Assembly (NCBI GenBank): GCA_030705665.1
Contig: JAUZQA010000106.1
Coordinates: forward strand, 1-9,845
Length of the DNA stretch: 9,845 bases
Direction: 5' to 3'
Origin: Bacillota bacterium
Lineage (GTDB): Bacteria; Bacillota; Bacilli; Bacillales_B; DSM-18226
Shown: piece after piece, positions 6,784 to 9,845 of the stretch
Layout of the letters: each line of letters opens with the position of its first letter
Position numbering within the stretch: position 1 is the first letter of the stretch
Translations under genes and position numbers: made by a program
The notes under the pieces: generated by a model
What the model was told of the DNA's origin: nothing
Database searches by the model: none
Seen by the model: the letters and a program-made list of their open reading frames with translations, nothing else

Positions 6784-6872
6784 AAATACACTAATTGTTT
6801 TCAACTTTGCCCCATTTATCAAGGTTTATTGACTTAATTCGAAGAATGGAAGTTGATGAAAATACACTAATT
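6784..6872. repeat. Pair of 13-bp direct repeats in the scoB-permease gap
   Basis: AAATACACTAATT occurs at 6784-6796 and again at 6860-6872, 76 bp apart, in the 161-base gap before the permease gene. Flanking bases are not shared. It could be a regulator site, a duplication trace, or chance in AT-rich DNA. Confidence 0.5.
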
Positions 6873-6894
6873 AATCAAGGAATGGAGTGCTTTT

Positions 6895-8217
6895 ATGCCA
6901 CTAATAGGATTGGCTTTGGGTATCGTAATATTATTTATTTTAATCATCGCTTTTAAGCTTAACGCATTTTTATCTCTGATTATATCAGCAACATTCGTAG
7001 GACTTTTCCTAGGGATGGAACCTTCGGCAATTGTCACATCCATTGAAACTGGACTTGGGGGTACTCTGGGACATATGGCCATCATAATTGGCTTGGGTGC
7101 CGTTTTTGGGAAAATAATATCTGAAGGTGGGGGAGCCCACAGAATCGCAAGCACTCTTATCAAAATTTTTGGCGAAAAAAGAGTGGATTGGGCAATTTGT
7201 CTAACCTCATTTCTTTTGGGAATAATATTATACTATGAAGTTAGTTACATTCTAATAATCCCTATCGTATATACAGTTGCAGTTGAAGCGAAAGTGAAAC
7301 TGATGAAAGTGGGTATCCCGTTTCTGGCAGCCATATCTATTGCACACGTCTTTTTACCTCCGCATCCAGGACCAACTGCAATTGCAACCGCTTTAGGGGC
7401 AAATTTGGGCCTTGTTCTGCTGTATGGCTTTATTCTGGCGATTCCAGCTGCCATTATTTTCGGGCCGTTATTTGCTAAGTTATATAAAAATTGGGATATT
7501 GAAATTCCAAACCATTTAGTATCAAAGCAAGAATTCAACATGGATGAAGTCCCATCATTTGCAACTTCCCTTTTTACGACTTTGTTACCAGTTATTTTGA
7601 TTTTGCTTGGGGTAATTACACAATTTTCACTTCCGAAAACCTCAATCATTTATAAAATATTAACTTTTATTGGTAATGCTGATATGGCGTTGCTTATATC
7701 TCTTCTCATTGCAGTATATGTATTTGGTTTACATAAAAATAAAAAGACGATGCCTCAAGTAATGAAAACTGTAGAACAAGCACTGATCTCTATGGGGGGA
7801 ATCATATTCATTCTTGGTGGAGGTGGAGCATTTAAACAAGTTATTCTTGATAGTGGAATGGCAAAATACATTGCTCATTTTACAAGTGGATGGAATATCT
7901 CACCATTTATATTAGCATGGATTATTGCGGTTATCATACGTATGGCCGTGGGGTCTGCAACAGTAACGGTTTTAACTACTGCAGGAATTATGCTGCCAAT
8001 CTTGAAAGATACTGGTGTTAGTCCTGAATTGATGGTACTGGCAATTGGAAGTGCTTCCATAGCATGGGCGCCGCCAAGTGATGTATCTTTCTGGATGACA
8101 AAAGAATATTTTAACTTGTCAATTGGACAAACTATTAGGTCTGTGTGTTTCATGTATACCCTCGTTGCTATTTATGGACTACTTGGAGTATTAGTACTGA
8201 ACATGGTAGTAGGGTAA
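6895..8217 (+). CDS. GntP-family organic acid:proton symporter
   Basis: This 440-residue membrane protein matches the gluconate permease (GntP/GntT) family in length and throughout its sequence. Clear family blocks are FKLNAFLSLI (20-29), GGTLGHMAIIIGLGAVFGK (55-73), the hallmark FLPPHPGPTAIAT (153-165), ILGGGGAFKQVILDSG (306-321), GSATVTVLTTAG (353-364) and KEYFNLSIGQTI (403-414). Hydrophobic segments fill most of the chain, giving roughly 12-14 membrane helices. Where E. coli GntT has a HVND motif before FW, this protein has APPSDVSFW (392-400), so the ligand probably is not gluconate. Related proteins carry gluconate, D-serine and, in B. subtilis next to scoAB, 3-hydroxybutyrate. In this cluster it most likely imports the beta-hydroxy acid substrate. 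GGAG at 6884-6887 is the ribosome binding site. Confidence 0.93.
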   Translation: MPLIGLALGIVILFILIIAFKLNAFLSLIISATFVGLFLGMEPSAIVTSIETGLGGTLGHMAIIIGLGAVFGKIISEGGGAHRIASTLIKIFGEKRVDWAICLTSFLLGIILYYEVSYILIIPIVYTVAVEAKVKLMKVGIPFLAAISIAHVFLPPHPGPTAIATALGANLGLVLLYGFILAIPAAIIFGPLFAKLYKNWDIEIPNHLVSKQEFNMDEVPSFATSLFTTLLPVILILLGVITQFSLPKTSIIYKILTFIGNADMALLISLLIAVYVFGLHKNKKTMPQVMKTVEQALISMGGIIFILGGGGAFKQVILDSGMAKYIAHFTSGWNISPFILAWIIAVIIRMAVGSATVTVLTTAGIMLPILKDTGVSPELMVLAIGSASIAWAPPSDVSFWMTKEYFNLSIGQTIRSVCFMYTLVAIYGLLGVLVLNMVVG

Positions 8218-8265
8218 TTTCTTGATATCTAGGAACAATTAGATGTTATAAGTATTTTTTATAAA

Positions 8266-8339
8266 TTTATATACCCGGCAAAGTAATGGCATTTTTAATG
8301 GAATTTAGTGAAAAAGCAGCTTTTTGCCGGGTGTATAAA
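8266..8339. repeat. Long stem-loop between permease and thioesterase genes
   Basis: The arms 8266-8282 and 8323-8339 are complementary over 17 bp with a single G-T pair; the core is ACCCGGCAAA with TTTGCCGGGT. The loop is 40 bases and AT-rich. No T run follows on either strand, so it does not look like a simple terminator. It lies between the permease stop and the thioesterase ribosome binding site, where it could stabilise or segment the operon mRNA. Confidence 0.7.
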
Positions 8340-8385
8340 AAGTAAACAAATTAAAATTGCCACAAATAAAAGGAGAGAAGTATGG

Positions 8386-8781
8386 GTGTATTCAACGATC
8401 ATTACTCCTCGCATATCTGAAACAAATGGTGCCGGTCACATTAGTAATACTGTTGTTCCTGTTTGGTTTGAAGCAGGGCGAACAGAAATTTATAAAATTA
8501 TGACTCCAGATTTATCATTTGGAAATTGGAAACTTGTTTTTGTTAATATGAATGTAGATTACATAAAACAAATTTTCCTCAATGCTGATGTAGAAGTAAA
8601 AACATGGATTGAAAGAATTGGAAATAAAAGTTTTACGGTTTATGAAGAAATGTTTTAAAATGGCCAAATTTGTGCTAAAGGAACAGCCACATATGTTCAC
8701 TTTAATTACGAAATTCAACAATCAGAAGTTATACTACAAGAAGTAAGAACAGAATTGGCGAAACATTTATATAAAAAGTGA
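8386..8781 (+). pseudogene. Hot-dog (4HBT-type) acyl-CoA thioesterase, interrupted by an in-frame TAA
   Basis: The frame starts at GTG 8386 (AGGAGAGA at 8371-8378, 7 bases upstream) and reads YSTIITPRISETNGAGH, then NTVVPVWFEAGR, the typical beginning of YbgC/4HBT thioesterases. At codon 91 (8656-8658) a TAA stops it, but the same frame continues with NGQICAKGTATYVHFNYE, the expected last strands of the fold, to a TGA at 8779-8781. The whole would be 131 codons plus stop, the usual family length, so a single C-to-T change of a CAA codon explains the break. Asn14 stands where the family usually has a catalytic Asp, perhaps a second sign of decay. Thioesterases of this kind accompany BKACE genes in carnitine degradation, where they release the free acid from the new acyl-CoA. 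A sequencing error, stop readthrough, or a truncated functional product remain possible. An in-frame GTG at 8308 lies inside the stem-loop and lacks a ribosome binding site. Confidence 0.8.
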
Positions 8782-8811
8782 AATATGTAAAAAAGAAGAA
8801 ACTCAGTTGCT

Positions 8812-9039
8812 TTATATGGTGGCATACATTACATATCGGGAAATCCCCTGTAGTTTTGATTCCCGATACCCCCTCCATTCGTCTGAATTAGAAACTATGT
8901 CAACAATATAAGAAATCTCTTGAATCTCTTTATTTATCTGCTCTGGGTTTATCACAAATATAGCAGCCAAGGTACGATATTTTGAAATGATTTTTTCTAG
9001 TGCCCCATCATCCACAAATATTTCATTATCAAAAGTCAT
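8812..9039 (-). CDS. Small hypothetical protein, unrecognised
   Basis: This is a 75-codon minus-strand frame, the only substantial candidate between the thioesterase remnant and the VOC gene. I do not recognise the protein. It begins MTFDNEIFVDDGALEKII, has a hydrophobic patch (LAAIFVI, about 24-30), then an acidic, isoleucine-rich stretch and a basic C-terminus (YRESKLQGISRY). It has no signal peptide or membrane helix. AGGA lies three bases before the ATG and AAAGGGG somewhat further up, so translation is plausible. A 9-bp inverted repeat (8834-8842/8860-8868) lies in its 3' part. It points against the catabolic operon and probably does not belong to it. It may be a genuine small gene or chance. 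Confidence 0.4.
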   Translation of the reverse strand: MTFDNEIFVDDGALEKIISKYRTLAAIFVINPEQINKEIQEISYIVDIVSNSDEWRGYRESKLQGISRYVMYATI

Positions 9040-9102
9040 TATTCCTGTTTCCCCTTTCTATAAAGCAGAAATTGGTTATTCTTAAACTTAAAGGTTAAAT
9101 TT

Positions 9103-9154
9103 CATTCGGGAATGCGCCCCACTTAATATATTCAAATTGTTAAACAATCGGGGC
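9103..9154. repeat. Nested palindromes upstream of the VOC gene
   Basis: CATTCGGGAATG (9103-9114) is palindromic around a GG. GCCCC (9116-9120) pairs with GGGGC (9150-9154), enclosing ATTGTT-A-AACAAT (9136-9148). The right part contains CAATCGGG (9145-9152), which recurs at 9816-9823. Whether this is a dispersed repeat or a regulatory structure cannot be told here. Confidence 0.4.
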
Positions 9155-9211
9155 TTTAGTTTCACAACAAAAGGGGTGTTTTGACCGTATCAATGGCAGG
9201 TTAAGAGGTGT

Positions 9212-9239
9212 TTGTTTAAAATTGGAGAACTAGTAAAAT
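9212..9239 (+). promoter_or_regulatory. Possible promoter of the VOC gene
   Basis: TTGTTT (9212-9217) and TAAAAT (9234-9239) are 16 bases apart, 25 bases before the VOC start codon. Both hexamers are moderate matches. The rest of the 9040-9264 gap shows only the palindromes listed separately. Confidence 0.4.
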
Positions 9240-9264
9240 AGACAAATAAATGGAGGTTATATTT

Positions 9265-9729
9265 ATGGTGAAAAATCGTTCTGTACCAACTGACCACATC
9301 CTTCCACATGTTTATTATGAGAACGTTGCTGATGCCTTAGCTTGGTTAACTTCAGTGTTCGGTTTCGTCGAAGACTATCATTTCAATCTCCCCGATGGAC
9401 AACTTCATGGCGTGATGATACATAAAGGTAATGCCTGGGTCATGCTTAAAAATTCGGGCCGAACAATGACAAGCCCTAGTAGACTTGGACTCCAAACGCA
9501 GTCCCTTATGGTATTCGTCAAAAATGTAGATGAGCATTATAGGAATTCGATATCTTCGGGTGCACGCATTTTGGAGGAGATTTTCAACACGGAATACGGT
9601 GAGCGTCAATATTCAGCCCAAGATCTAGAGGGGCATGTATGGACTTTTTCGGAGCACGTTAAAGACGTTAGTCCTGTTAGCTGGGGAGGGAAGATAGCTA
9701 ACGAGAGGACAGAATCCACGAAGAAATAA
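9265..9729 (+). CDS. VOC-superfamily (glyoxalase/PhnB-like) protein
   Basis: This 154-residue protein shows the two beta-alpha-beta-beta-beta modules of the vicinal oxygen chelate fold. The first (about 12-62) runs ILPHVYYENVADALAWLTSVFGF to GNAWVMLKN; the second (about 78-131) includes VFVKNVDEHYRNSISSGARI and ends DLEGHVWTFSEH. His15 and Glu130 occupy positions often used as metal ligands in this superfamily. Members include glyoxalases, dioxygenases and resistance proteins; the sequence does not decide which. An in-frame ATG at 9250 overlaps the GGAGG ribosome binding site (9252-9256), so the ATG at 9265, 8 bases after it, is the start. It is separated from the catabolic cluster by a minus-strand frame and has its own likely promoter, so it is probably independent. 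Confidence 0.88.
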   Translation: MVKNRSVPTDHILPHVYYENVADALAWLTSVFGFVEDYHFNLPDGQLHGVMIHKGNAWVMLKNSGRTMTSPSRLGLQTQSLMVFVKNVDEHYRNSISSGARILEEIFNTEYGERQYSAQDLEGHVWTFSEHVKDVSPVSWGGKIANERTESTKK

Positions 9730-9746
9730 AACTATTTTGGAAGATG

Positions 9747-9786
9747 GCATCATATATGATGCTTTAGCATTTTCAATAAGCTAAAG
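9747..9786. repeat. Overlapping palindrome and stem-loop after the VOC gene
   Basis: GCATCATATATGATGC (9747-9762) is a perfect 16-bp palindrome. CTTTAGC (9762-9768) pairs with GCTAAAG (9780-9786) across an 11-base loop. They begin 17 bases after the VOC stop codon and share base 9762, so they are alternative folds. No T run follows, so a terminator role is uncertain; a role in ending or protecting the mRNA is possible. Confidence 0.5.
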
Positions 9787-9845
9787 TAGCAATCAATAAT
9801 TATCTTGATCTTCCGCAATCGGGCGCGCTTCTTAAGTAAGAAGGC

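Noticed and set aside
7245..7649. 134-residue minus-strand frame inside the permease gene
   Set aside because: It is antisense to a strongly conserved permease region, has no ribosome binding site and no recognisable protein.
8308..8658. GTG-started 116-residue protein covering the thioesterase N-terminal part
   Set aside because: The GTG lies in the stem-loop region with no ribosome binding site. The GTG at 8386 with AGGAGAGA matches the family N-terminus.

Overview
The window looks like chromosomal DNA from a low-GC Gram-positive bacterium, most likely of the Bacillaceae. The evidence is AT-rich genes with strong AGGAGG-type ribosome binding sites, sigma-A-like promoters, GTG/TTG starts, and a ScoA/ScoB pair that strongly resembles the Bacillus subtilis succinyl-CoA:3-oxoacid CoA-transferase. 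The genus cannot be settled from the sequence alone.

Layout. (1) 2-418: the 3' end of a DHA2/EmrB-type drug-efflux permease, visibly more GC-rich than what follows, ending in a good rho-independent terminator. (2) About 514-648: a cluster of 19-bp repeats in both orientations that can fold into large hairpins. (3) 762-1781: a LacI-family regulator with its own promoter and operator. (4) 2077-8781: a seven-gene, same-strand catabolic cluster: BKACE/DUF849 beta-keto acid cleavage enzyme, ketopantoate-reductase-like dehydrogenase, 3-hydroxyacyl-CoA-dehydrogenase-like enzyme, ScoA, ScoB, GntP-family permease, and a hot-dog thioesterase split by an in-frame TAA. (5) 8812-9039: a possible small minus-strand gene. 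(6) 9265-9729: a VOC (glyoxalase/PhnB-like) protein, followed by palindromes and the cut-off start of another GC-rich motif.

How the genes may work together (inference). The GntP permease imports a beta-hydroxy acid. One or both dehydrogenases oxidise it to a beta-keto acid. The BKACE cleaves that with acetyl-CoA to give acetoacetate plus a shortened acyl-CoA. ScoAB activates acetoacetate to acetoacetyl-CoA for thiolysis, and the thioesterase (or ScoAB itself, if the new acyl-CoA can donate CoA) releases the remaining acid. The known carnitine pathway has the same logic, but the permease type and several motifs argue against carnitine, so the substrate is open.

Regulation. Near-identical palindromes built on CGAAACGTTTCG lie just downstream of each of two possible promoters ahead of the BKACE gene, and a degenerate copy lies just downstream of the regulator's promoter. 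This fits substrate-induced derepression by the LacI-family protein with autoregulation.
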